From DALYLB01 sp046154695 (GTDB taxonomy: Bacteria; Acidobacteriota; Blastocatellia; RBC074): a DNA stretch of 25,558 bases. Below the pieces are notes generated by a model. The model was not told the DNA's origin and searched no databases. It was given only the letters and a program-made list of their open reading frames with translations. The DNA lies in NCBI GenBank assembly GCA_046154695.1, contig JBJXFI010000434.1, positions 1 through 25,558 on the forward strand. The letters run 5' to 3'. Of the stretch, positions 1 to 7,500 are shown piece by piece; positions within the stretch are counted from its first letter, which is position 1; the number at the start of each line of letters is the position of its first letter. The position numbers and the translations under genes were made by a program.

Positions 1-212
1 TTAGCACACGCGTCCCGGAGGGACGCCGGACAAGCGCATTCCCGAGCGTTCAAGCCGGATCCTGTGCCCCTTCAGGGCACGATGCGTTTTGTTCCTCGTA
101 CCGGTGGTTACGCTTCGCTCCACCACCCGCTACCATCCTACGGCCCCTTCGGGGCCAGGAGCCTGGAAGACGAATTCGCCAGTGGTATCTCCGCCGCACT
201 CCAAACGCTCCG
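1..212. repeat. Palindrome-rich intergenic stretch with no gene
   Basis: No credible coding region is visible before ribA ends. The stretch holds three short perfect hairpins: CGTCCC/GGGACG at 11-25 with a 3-base loop, GTGCCC/GGGCAC at 64-80 with a 5-base loop, and GGCCCC/GGGGCC at 142-156 with a 3-base loop. Between them lies a GGTGG...CCACC arrangement around 105-127. From memory, this kind of string of small GC hairpins around a 'ggttacgctacgctccacc'-like core recurs between genes in many environmental bacterial genomes. That makes a dispersed REP-like element more likely than a single terminator, although the hairpins could also stop transcription leaving ribA. Confidence 0.55.
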
Positions 213-848
213 CTAAAAGATGCCGTTCAATTGCAGAAGATGGCCCATCTTCTCTTTCTTGGTCATCAGATATTTCTGCGCGGGTTGTTTCGTCTTGACC
301 TCGATGGGGACGCGCTCGACGACCTCGATGCCGGCGTCGCGCAGCGCGCGGACCTTGTCCGGATTGTTTGAGAGGAGCCGGACCCGGCGGGCGCCCAGCA
401 GCTTGACGATCTCCGCGCACTGATCATACTTGCGGTGATCGATGTCGAAACCGAGCTGGAGATTGGCCTCGATGGTGTCCGCGCCCTCATCCTGCAGGGA
501 ATAGGCGCGAATCTTGTTGATGATGCCGATGCCGCGGCCTTCCTGATGCTGATAGATGATGATGCCGCTGCCTTCCTCCTGGATCATCTCCATCGCCCGC
601 TGCAACTGCAGGCCGCAATCGCACTTGAGCGAATGAAAGACGTCGCCGGTGAGGCATTGGGAGTGGATGCGGGCCAGAATGGGCGTCTCCGGCGAGATCT
701 CGCCTTTGATCAGCGCGACGAACTCCTCGTCGCTGTTCGTGCTGCAAAAGCCGGCGATTCGAAAGGGCCCGAATTCGGTCGGCAAATCGGCTTCCGCTTC
801 GAGTTTGACGGTTGGCAGGGCTGTTGCTCGGTCTTGCTTGCTGGTCAA
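213..848 (-). CDS. ribA: GTP cyclohydrolase II
   Basis: This cytoplasmic enzyme opens the imidazole ring of GTP, releasing formate and pyrophosphate, to give 2,5-diamino-6-ribosylamino-4(3H)-pyrimidinone 5'-phosphate, the first step of riboflavin synthesis. The protein has 211 residues, close to the roughly 200 usual for stand-alone RibA. The zinc ligands Cys65, Cys76 and Cys78 sit in the typical C-x10-C-x-C pattern (CLTGDVFHSLKCDC). HQEGRGIG lies at 101-108 and LLSNNPDK at 158-165, both hallmarks of the family. There is no DHBP synthase (RibB) domain, so this is not the bifunctional form. The start is TTG at 848, chosen because AAGGA lies 5 bases upstream and no better start is in frame. No FMN riboswitch is apparent in its short leader. 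It stands alone, divergent from the membrane protein gene. Confidence 0.95.
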   Translation of the reverse strand: MTSKQDRATALPTVKLEAEADLPTEFGPFRIAGFCSTNSDEEFVALIKGEISPETPILARIHSQCLTGDVFHSLKCDCGLQLQRAMEMIQEEGSGIIIYQHQEGRGIGIINKIRAYSLQDEGADTIEANLQLGFDIDHRKYDQCAEIVKLLGARRVRLLSNNPDKVRALRDAGIEVVERVPIEVKTKQPAQKYLMTKKEKMGHLLQLNGIF

Positions 849-928
849 TGTAATCCTTCCTTCTGAGTCTGTGGCCGGGCGTCCGGCACGTTGTTTTTGA
901 ACCGATGTTGCGCCATTGATCCTTTCGA

Positions 929-957
929 ACTATAAGAGCCGCTGCTGGCGGGGTCAA
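929..957 (-). promoter_or_regulatory. Sigma-70-type promoter of ribA
   Basis: On the minus strand TTGACC (957-952) and TATAGT (934-929) are separated by exactly 17 bases. Both boxes are 5/6 matches to the consensus. Transcription would start near 922, giving a leader of about 74 bases. The leader includes a small GCCGG/CCGGC hairpin about 20 bases before the ribosome binding site. Confidence 0.7.
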
Positions 958-1096
958 GACACCCGTCGAATCACGCCGCGTGTTGCCCTTGCCTGAACCG
1001 GCTTTCGTTCGATCGTCAGGCTACCGCAATCTATATGGGGGAAATGTACGCTTCGTCACAAATGGGTGGCGAAGTCGTTACGGGCGCCGTTGAGAT

Positions 1097-3028
1097 ATGT
1101 CCAATCTTCTTGTTGTCCTGGTCACGGCGCTTGCGATCGTGAATGGAGGTTTGTCGAGCTGGTTTCTCGGCGAGCGGCTCTCGCTGCGCGCCCGGTTGTC
1201 GATCGGGGCGGTTGTGGGGCTGGCACTGCTTGCGTGGACGGGGTTTCTGACCGCGCTGGTGTTCGGGCTGGGCCCGCTCTCGATCGGGGTGACGGTGGGG
1301 CTGTTTCTGGGGATGGCTCTCTGGCTCTTTCGGCGGGTCGGACGCGGACGCCTCTTGGCGGCGATCGACGGAAAGGCGTGGGACTGGGGGGAGATCCTCT
1401 ACGTCGCGGGGTGGAGCCTCCTGCTCGCCGCCCTGTTCAGCCGGGTCGTGATGTTCGATGCCGACGGGCTGCGCACGGCCCCGGCCAACAATTTCGGAGA
1501 TCTGCCGTTTCATTTCAGCGTCATCACCTCGTTCGCGTATGGAGAGAACCTGCCGCCGCGGAACCCGATCTTCGCTGGCATGAAGTTCACCTATCCGTTT
1601 CTCATCGATTTTCTGACGGCCTTCTTCATTCGCTGCGGCGCCGGTTGGCGGGTGGCGTTCTTTGTGGAAAACTTCGCGCTCGCGCTCGCGCTTGTCGGCG
1701 TGATCGAATTCATGACGATGCAGATCTTCGGGCAGCGGCTGGCGGCGCGTCTCGCGCCGGTGGTCTTTCTGTTCAACGGCGGGCTGGGGTTCATCAATTT
1801 TTTCCGCGAACTGTTCGATCCGATCGGGTCCCGCCTCGAATTTCTCGTGCATCTCCCTCTCGCCTACACGATGAACAATGCGCTGGCGACGCCGGTGGGA
1901 GCCATTCCGCTGCGATGGGGCAATGTCTTCACGACGCTGCTCATTCCACAGCGCTCAATGCTTTTCGGCCTGCCGATCGTGGCGCTGATCATCGCGCTGT
2001 GGTGGATGGCGGCCACGGGAGAAGAGGGCGGGGAAGAGACCCCGGTGTTTGGAGGGATCTCTCCACGTCGCAGGCTCCTGCTCGCGGCGGGCGTGCTCGC
2101 GGGGATGCTGCCGATGCTGCACGCGCACGGATTCTTTTCGGTGATGATTGCGAGCGTGCCGATGGCCCTGCTCTTCTTCTCGCGGGACTGGCTGGCCTTC
2201 TTCCTTCCCGCGGGGCTGCTGGCCCTGCCCCAGGCGCTCTATCTGCGGGGGACGCCGGTCCGGATCAAGATGGCGGAGAAGCTCTTTCACTGGGAGGCGG
2301 GCGACTCCGACCCCGCGCTCTTCTGGGCGGTCAATTTCGGCGTCCTGATCGGGGTGGCGCTCGCGGCGCTGCTGCTCAAGCGCTTCACAAACGCACGGCA
2401 GGCCCGTTTTTACACGCCTTTTATTCTGTGGTTTCTGGTGCCCTGCATCTGGGAGCTGGCTCCCTGGGGATGGGACAATATCAAGGTCTTCGTCTATTGG
2501 TCGCTCGCTTCGGCGCCATTCGCCGCCGCGCTGCTCGCGTCGATGTTCACCGATCGCCGGTGGATTCCGCGCCCGTTCGCCGCCGTGCTGCTCGCGGCCC
2601 TGACTCTCTCCGGCGCGATCGATGTGTTTCGGGCGCTGTCGCCGGTCGAGAATCTCGTCCTCTTCGGGCGGGAAGAGATGGAGGTGGCGGAGCTTCTGCG
2701 CCGGCGCACGCCTCCGCGCGCGCTCATTCTTCATGCCCCGATTCACAACTCGGCGGTCGCCCTCTCGGGGCGGCAATCCCTGCTCGGATACCCGGGCCAC
2801 CTCTGGACCCACGGAATCGAATACGCCGCCCGCGAACAGGATGTCCGCGCGATCTATCAGGGCGGCAGCGCCTCGCTCGAACCCCTCGCCCGCTATGGCG
2901 TCGATTATCTGGTCATCGGCCCCCGCGAGCGCGCCGAACTCCTCCCCGACGAGAACGACTTTCTCGCCCGCTATCCCGTCGTCATCGAGCACGCCGGATA
3001 TCGCGTCTTCCGGATTCGCGGGGATTGA
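1097..3028 (+). CDS. Polytopic membrane protein, possible GT-C-type glycosyltransferase
   Basis: The 643-residue protein has roughly 13 hydrophobic segments spread over residues 1-505 and then a soluble C-terminal part of about 130 residues. After the fourth segment comes an acidic loop (DADG at 121-124, GDLPFH at 134-139) followed by a conserved-looking FTYPFLIDF. An acidic first large extracytoplasmic loop, many membrane passes and a C-terminal soluble domain are the general plan of GT-C enzymes, which transfer sugars from lipid-linked donors outside the membrane. I do not recognise a specific family, so the substrate is unknown. The C-terminal part (ALILHAPIH..., LSGRQSLLGYPG, YLVIGPRE) resembles the tail often seen in such uncharacterised proteins. 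The start at 1097 has only a weak ribosome binding site. It ends with TGA, which matters because TGA also encodes selenocysteine nearby. Confidence 0.7.
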   Translation: MSNLLVVLVTALAIVNGGLSSWFLGERLSLRARLSIGAVVGLALLAWTGFLTALVFGLGPLSIGVTVGLFLGMALWLFRRVGRGRLLAAIDGKAWDWGEILYVAGWSLLLAALFSRVVMFDADGLRTAPANNFGDLPFHFSVITSFAYGENLPPRNPIFAGMKFTYPFLIDFLTAFFIRCGAGWRVAFFVENFALALALVGVIEFMTMQIFGQRLAARLAPVVFLFNGGLGFINFFRELFDPIGSRLEFLVHLPLAYTMNNALATPVGAIPLRWGNVFTTLLIPQRSMLFGLPIVALIIALWWMAATGEEGGEETPVFGGISPRRRLLLAAGVLAGMLPMLHAHGFFSVMIASVPMALLFFSRDWLAFFLPAGLLALPQALYLRGTPVRIKMAEKLFHWEAGDSDPALFWAVNFGVLIGVALAALLLKRFTNARQARFYTPFILWFLVPCIWELAPWGWDNIKVFVYWSLASAPFAAALLASMFTDRRWIPRPFAAVLLAALTLSGAIDVFRALSPVENLVLFGREEMEVAELLRRRTPPRALILHAPIHNSAVALSGRQSLLGYPGHLWTHGIEYAAREQDVRAIYQGGSASLEPLARYGVDYLVIGPRERAELLPDENDFLARYPVVIEHAGYRVFRIRGD

Positions 3029-3084
3029 GGCGCTCCCGCCCCTGTCGGTCGCCCATATTCCGCGGACAATTCCCGCCCGGCATC

Positions 3085-3113
3085 TTGCCCACATCGGACT
3101 CGATGCCTATAAT
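3085..3113 (+). promoter_or_regulatory. Near-consensus promoter of the selenoprotein gene pair
   Basis: TTGCCC at 3085-3090 and a perfect TATAAT at 3108-3113 are separated by 17 bases. Transcription would begin near 3120, about 80 bases before the peroxiredoxin start. This is the best sigma-70 match seen in the window. It suggests steady housekeeping expression of the peroxiredoxin and perhaps of the following selenoprotein gene. Confidence 0.7.
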
Positions 3114-3201
3114 CGAGGGCGTTGCAATCAGACAATCCCATTCACCAAACATGCGCGTCCGGGGAACGATTCTCCGGCGCCGATTTCCACAAGGAGACCG
3201 T

Positions 3202-3663
3202 ATGAGTGTCGATGTAGGAGACCTCGCTCCCGATTTTGAGTTGAAGAGCCACGCCGGCGGAACGGTGAAGCTCTCCGATTTGCGCGGGAAGAAGAATGTC
3301 TTTATCGCTTTCTATCCGCTCGATTGGACGCCTGTCTGAACGGTCCAGATGCCCTCGTACGAAGCCGATCTGCAGCGCTTCGAGGGGGCGGATACCCAGG
3401 TTCTGGGTATCTCCGTAGATTCCATTCCCAGCCATGTCGCCTGGGCCAAGAGCCTCGGCGGAATCACCTATCCGCTATTATCCGATTTTGAGCCCAAGGG
3501 CTCAGTCGCCAGGTCGTATGGCGCGTTCCGCAGCGCCGACGGCATCACCGAACGGGCGCTGTTCGTGATCGACAAGTCGGGTAAGATCGTCTACAAGGAC
3601 ATTCACGAAATCAGCAAGCAGCCCGACAACGAGACGATTCACGACGTGCTGCGCAAGCTGTAG
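3202..3663 (+). CDS. Selenocysteine-containing peroxiredoxin (AhpC/TSA family, AhpE-like)
   Basis: This is a 153-residue thiol peroxidase reducing hydrogen peroxide or organic peroxides, read through an in-frame TGA at 3337-3339 (codon 46). Before it lies GDLAPDFEL and KNVFIAFYPLDWTPV. After it the frame continues without a break through QVLGISVDS, HVAWAKSLGGITYPLLSD and ALFVIDKSGKIVYKD to TAG at 3663. In peroxiredoxins the residue after TPV is the peroxidatic cysteine, so TGA replaces exactly the catalytic codon. This is what known Prx selenoproteins such as PrxU do. The protein contains no cysteine at all, so there is no resolving residue and it must be a 1-Cys (1-Sec) type that depends on an external reductant. 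The length equals that of AhpE-type enzymes. The start has AAGGAG 5 bases upstream and follows a strong promoter. A SECIS-like hairpin follows the TGA. Confidence 0.93.
3337..3339 (+). other. TGA selenocysteine codon, residue 46 of the peroxiredoxin
   Basis: The triplet is in frame with both halves of a complete peroxiredoxin and stands at the peroxidatic-cysteine position after Thr-Pro-Val. A sequencing error or pseudogene is unlikely because a single TGA, and no other lesion, lies exactly where Cys is expected. Confidence 0.92.
3351..3389 (+). promoter_or_regulatory. Putative bacterial SECIS hairpin of the peroxiredoxin
   Basis: Just after the TGA, CGAAGC (3360-3365) pairs perfectly with GCTTCG (3377-3382). 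A lower CCCT/AGGG stem (3352-3355 with 3383-3386) is offset by a 4-base bulge. The 11-base apical loop begins 26 bases after the TGA and has G as its second base. Bacterial SECIS elements lie inside the coding region, with the loop about 16-37 bases after UGA and a G among the first two loop bases, so the geometry fits. Confidence 0.65.
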
Positions 3664-3707
3664 CCGGCTCCGGGAAGTCGATCGAGACAACCTTGGGATG
3701 AATCCCG

Positions 3708-3787
3708 CGCGAAGACGCGAAACCGCGAAGAAGGGGAAAAGACGAAATCGGTATCGTCTTCCTCTTTCGCGCCATCGCGTCTTCGCG
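3708..3787. repeat. Hairpin repeat with a GCGAAGACGCGAA-type arm, copy 1
   Basis: The outer arms CGCGAAGACGCGA (3708-3720) and TCGCGTCTTCGCG (3775-3787) are perfect reverse complements over 13 bases. Inside, GCGAA/TTCGC and AAGACGA/TCGTCTT continue the pairing around a short loop near 3746-3753. A similar but diverged element lies at 21983-22055. The repeat sits between the two selenoprotein genes. It could stabilise or attenuate their shared transcript, but its dispersed character suggests a REP-like element. Confidence 0.7.
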
Positions 3788-3844
3788 TGGGACTTCCCCC
3801 CTTGGGCGTTCGCCTGCCCTGCATGCCGGCGCCAATTCAGATTT

Positions 3845-4549
3845 ATGACACAACTTTCTCGCAAATGCGTTCCCTACACGCCCTTCGACCGGGAATTGAG
3901 GAAATGCTCGGTCGCGATCGTGACGGCCGGGGGCGTTCATCGAAAAGATCAGGAGCCCTTCAATATCGCGGATGAATTGGGGGATCTGACGTTCCGCGTG
4001 ATCGACGGCGCCGCCGGGGCGGGCGATCTGATGGTCACGCATCATCACTATGACCACACCGACGCCGACGCCGACATCAATGTCGTCTTTCCGCTCGACA
4101 TTCTTCGCGAATTGAAGAACGAGGGGCTGATCGGGGATGTCGCGAGGGAGCACATCGGGTACATGGGATACACGATGCGGCTCAAGCAGATGTACGAAGA
4201 GACGGCGCCCGCCATCGCCGAGCGGATCGACCGCCAGTCGCGGGCCGACGTGGTGGTGCTGACCGGCGGCTGACCGGATGTCTGCCACCGCACGGTCGTT
4301 GCGGTCCAACGCGAAATCGAAATGCGCGGCATTCCCACGGTCCTGATCACGGTCGGCCCCGAGGCTTCGCGGCTGATGCGCCCGCCCCGCGCCGTCTATC
4401 CCAAGGGATTCAAGGTCGGCAACTCGCTCGGCAAACCCGGCATGCGCGACCTGCAGAAGAAAGTCCTGCGCGACGCCCTGCTGCAACTGAGCGCCCCCGC
4501 CCGCCCCGGCGAAATCATCGAGATCGAGTACCCGGAATACGGGGCGTGA
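3845..4549 (+). CDS. GrdB/PrdB-like selenoprotein (glycine/sarcosine/betaine reductase selenoprotein B family)
   Basis: The reading frame of 234 residues crosses an in-frame TGA at 4271-4273 (codon 143). Upstream are KCSVAIVTAGGVHRKDQEPF, HHHYDHTDADADINVVFPLD and ADVVVLTGG. Downstream are PDVCHRTVVAVQREIEMRGI, PTVLITVG and RAVYPKGFKVGNSLGKPG. The D..NVVFPLD..REL..EG.IG pattern and the Cys/Sec...CH motif before REIE..GIPTV are characteristic of the short GrdB/PrdB-related family. In the true reductases the Sec attacks a substrate carbon-nitrogen bond. The reaction of these stand-alone homologues is unknown, and no grdA, grdC or prdA partner is visible here. The active site would be Sec143-x3-Cys147. 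The ATG at 3845 was chosen because homology begins right after it; the open frame reaches upstream to 3698 but is repeat sequence there. The gene also ends in TGA. Confidence 0.87.
4271..4273 (+). other. TGA selenocysteine codon, residue 143 of the GrdB-like protein
   Basis: TGA follows VVVLTGG and precedes PDVCHRTV, the position of a conserved redox Cys/Sec in this family. Family-typical sequence continues in the same frame on both sides, so it is read as selenocysteine rather than as a stop. Confidence 0.87.
4287..4305 (+). promoter_or_regulatory. Putative bacterial SECIS hairpin of the GrdB-like gene
   Basis: ACCGCA (4287-4292) pairs perfectly with TGCGGT (4300-4305) around a 7-base loop CGGTCGT. 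The loop starts 19 bases after the TGA and contains GGTC from its second base. This closely parallels the Escherichia coli fdhF SECIS, whose GGUCU loop lies 18 bases after UGA. It is the stronger of the two SECIS candidates in the window. Confidence 0.75.
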
Positions 4550-4563
4550 GCATGGTTCCGTGC

Positions 4564-7500
4564 CTACGGGGCCGGCGGAACCACGATGTATGCGCAGATG
4601 AGGAGGATGTCATCGACCTCATCCGATTCCAGGGGATTCCCTCCGCGGTCGATCCGTAGCGTCCAATCGCGCGCGTCATTCAAATCCACATCGAGATCTC
4701 CCCGGAATGCAAGATGCAATCCGCCGAGGCCGGGATCCGGGTTGAGCGCGGCCTCTCCGGCCAGAAGCGGCGTCAGCGCGGCCGTGTAGGCCTCGTTTCT
4801 CGTGAATCTTCCCAGCAAAGTCACGCCGTTGATTCTGATCGCGCCGCCCGGCCTGCGAAACGGGAAGCGTTCGTCCATTCGCTGCAGCGAGATCGGCTGC
4901 GTCGCCGCGCCCGGCGCGGGATGCAGGAACCGATGCCACTCGGTCGGGAATTCGTGGCGCAGGCTGAACAGCCGCGCGCCGCTCAAAGGCAATGAATCGA
5001 GCGCCGCCGTTCGCAGCCCTCCGCCTCCTTCCCGCGCCGTGTAGCGAAGGTGGATCACGACGTCCGAGATCGTGCCGCGGTCGAACCGGTTGGTTTCGAG
5101 GGGCAGCTCGACGCGCCAGCGGCTGATCGCGCCCGCCCCCTCGAAGGGCAGGTAGCGCTCGTCGCGGAAATTCAGCTCGAACATCCCGCTGTCGTTCTGC
5201 GCGCTGCTGGTGGCGATGGACTGGATCGCGCCTACGCTGTCGGCAAATCGCGGATCGTCCCCCTCCACGATGCGGGGATAGGGCGAGCTCGGATTGGCCG
5301 CGCGCCGCACGCTGTTCGCGAGCAGCGTCAGCGTGCAATTGATGCTCGTGTATGGCCCGGTCACGCACGGAATGGTCAGGCTGACCGTCTTGATCCGGCG
5401 CAGGTAATGCCCAGGATAATCCATATCGAAGAGCGTCTCGGGCAGATCAACGAAGCATTGGCCGGTCTCGCGCAATCGGATCAGCGCCAACGGATCGAGC
5501 ATCGCCAGCGACAGGTGCCGGGTGATCTCATACTCGCGCCGGTTCTGGTCCAGATGGGCGGCCTCCATCCGCCTCAGGTCATGCGCGAGCCGCTCGCCTG
5601 AGAGCAATCCCTTCTTCAGGCTGTCCCAATAGCCGAACTGGATGAAGTTTGAATTCTCCAGGCCGAGCTCGTACCGATAGGCCCGCTCGGCGCGCCGGGC
5701 GGCGTCGAACGCCAACTGGTAGCTTTGGAAGTAGACGGCGGAAATCTGCGCCGCCATCCAACTGTAGAGCTCCTGGTTGGTGTATTTGCCGCGCATGAAC
5801 TCATCCACTGTTCCGGCGTTCTCGATCTGCAGTTCGTGGTTGCTCAGATCCCGTTCCGCGATGGCCGCGCGTATCTCGGCGGCCGCGATCTGTTTATCGA
5901 TCTGCTTCAGTTCCGCCCGCGCCTGTTCGGCCTGAAAATCCCAATCCTCCCGCCGCCGCTCATAGCCCGCTTCGGTAAGCGCCTTGCCCGCTTCATAGGT
6001 CGCGCGCTGCGCTTCCATCGCGAACGCCTGACTGATGGCGCTCATATACGACAAGATGTTCGAGCCGCCCCATCGAGCCTTTACGGTCGGGCTGCTCGCG
6101 ACTCCCTCGATTCCCAGGTCGAAATCCGGCAGGAACCCGAATGCGGCTCGGGCCATCTCGATGGCATTGCTGCGAATCTGGAATTTTTGCGCCTCCTCAA
6201 GCTTGTCGAGGTGCTGCTGCTCCTTGACGCTCTTCTGCTCGCGGCTCTCGTAGAAGCTGCGTCTTTCCTCCAAAACGGTTTTGGAAGCTTCGAGGGCTTC
6301 CAGGGCGCCTTTCGCCTCGTCGATCTGCCGCTGCTTGACCTCGCGGATCGCCTCGAGCACCAGAACCTCGTGCGTCGATCGCAATCGCGCCATCTCTTCC
6401 GCGTCCTTCTTTTCGAGGGTCGAGAGCAGCGCGGTCCCCAGGCTCCTGACTTCATTGACAAACTCATTCGCCTTCTGCGCCAAAAGCTGGAAGCGGTAAT
6501 GCGGCAGCGGAGCGTTCAGATCGCCGAGGACGCCGCCGATATCCAACCCCGCGGCGGCGGCCTTGACCAGCAATCCCGGATCGATCGGCGGCGCGAAGAG
6601 CGCGAGCTGGCGCGCGACGCCTTCGATGTTCATGCAATGGCGAATCTTGAACAGCCGGTCGCCGATCGTGTCCCAGTACCCCATCAATTTGTCGTTCTTC
6701 GGAATGCAGAAGAAGAGCGTCGGCCCCAGAACGGCCGGAACGGGCGTCGCCAGCGGCAGGTCGAGCACGAAGCCGTTATCCGGCGGATTCACGCCGGGCG
6801 CGGCCAACGGCAGGTCCGGCGCGAGGCCGCCGCCGCCTTGGCCGGAGCCCAGCGTGAAATCGGTCGCGCCGGTGACGCCGCCAATGCCGCCGCCGCCCGC
6901 GTCTGCCTCCATCGGATAGACGATGGTCTCCAGGTGAACCAGCGCGTTCGAGAAATCGTCCAGATGGCTTCGGAGCTGGTCGAACGTCCTGACCTCCCGC
7001 CCGTTGATCGTCTTCCGCGTTCCCTCGTGCGCGGGAATTTCGCGCGGCCGCTCGCCCAGAATCTCCGCGGCCAGGATGTAGAGCTGCGTCGCCTCGTTGA
7101 TCGATTCGCGGGTGTCCTGGCGGAAGAGGTGGTCGCCCCAGGCAATCAGGTTGTCCAGATAGGACATCACCACCGTCTTCATGTAGGCTTCCTTGCGCAT
7201 CCGCGCGATCAGGTGCGGGTTGAACGGCGTCTTGCGCCACGCCTCGATCTGATCGCGAAGCTGCCTGCGCTCCTCCATCTCCCTGCCGCTCAGGCCGCTC
7301 GATTTGAGCAGCAGCATGGCCTGCTCGATCGATTTGCCGGCGCCGTGCTCGAAAAACGGTTTGATCCGCCAGACGCGTTCGGGCCACGGCTCGGAGAGCG
7401 CGACGTTCGTCGGATCGAATATGTAATGGAACCAGCGGTGGGCCTCGGCGAACCGCTGGTTGCCGCTGAGCCGCCGGGCGAGCAAAAACGGCGCGTGGAA

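Noticed and set aside
849..928. FMN riboswitch in the ribA leader
   Set aside because: The leader is only about 74 bases and lacks the conserved FMN-aptamer segments; only one small hairpin is visible.
1066..3339. Long open frame of 757 codons on the plus strand overlapping the membrane protein
   Set aside because: Its composition is arginine- and alanine-rich with no domain. The overlapping frame from 1097 has clear membrane segments. Only its last part coincides with the true peroxiredoxin N-terminus, which starts at 3202.
3698..3844. Extension of the GrdB-like protein to the ATG at 3698
   Set aside because: That part is encoded by the hairpin repeat and is basic low-complexity sequence without family similarity.
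3337..4273. Premature stops making pseudogenes of the peroxiredoxin and GrdB-like genes
   Set aside because: Each gene has only one lesion, always TGA, at the exact catalytic Cys/Sec position. Each is followed by a SECIS-like hairpin, and the frame continues without loss of family sequence.
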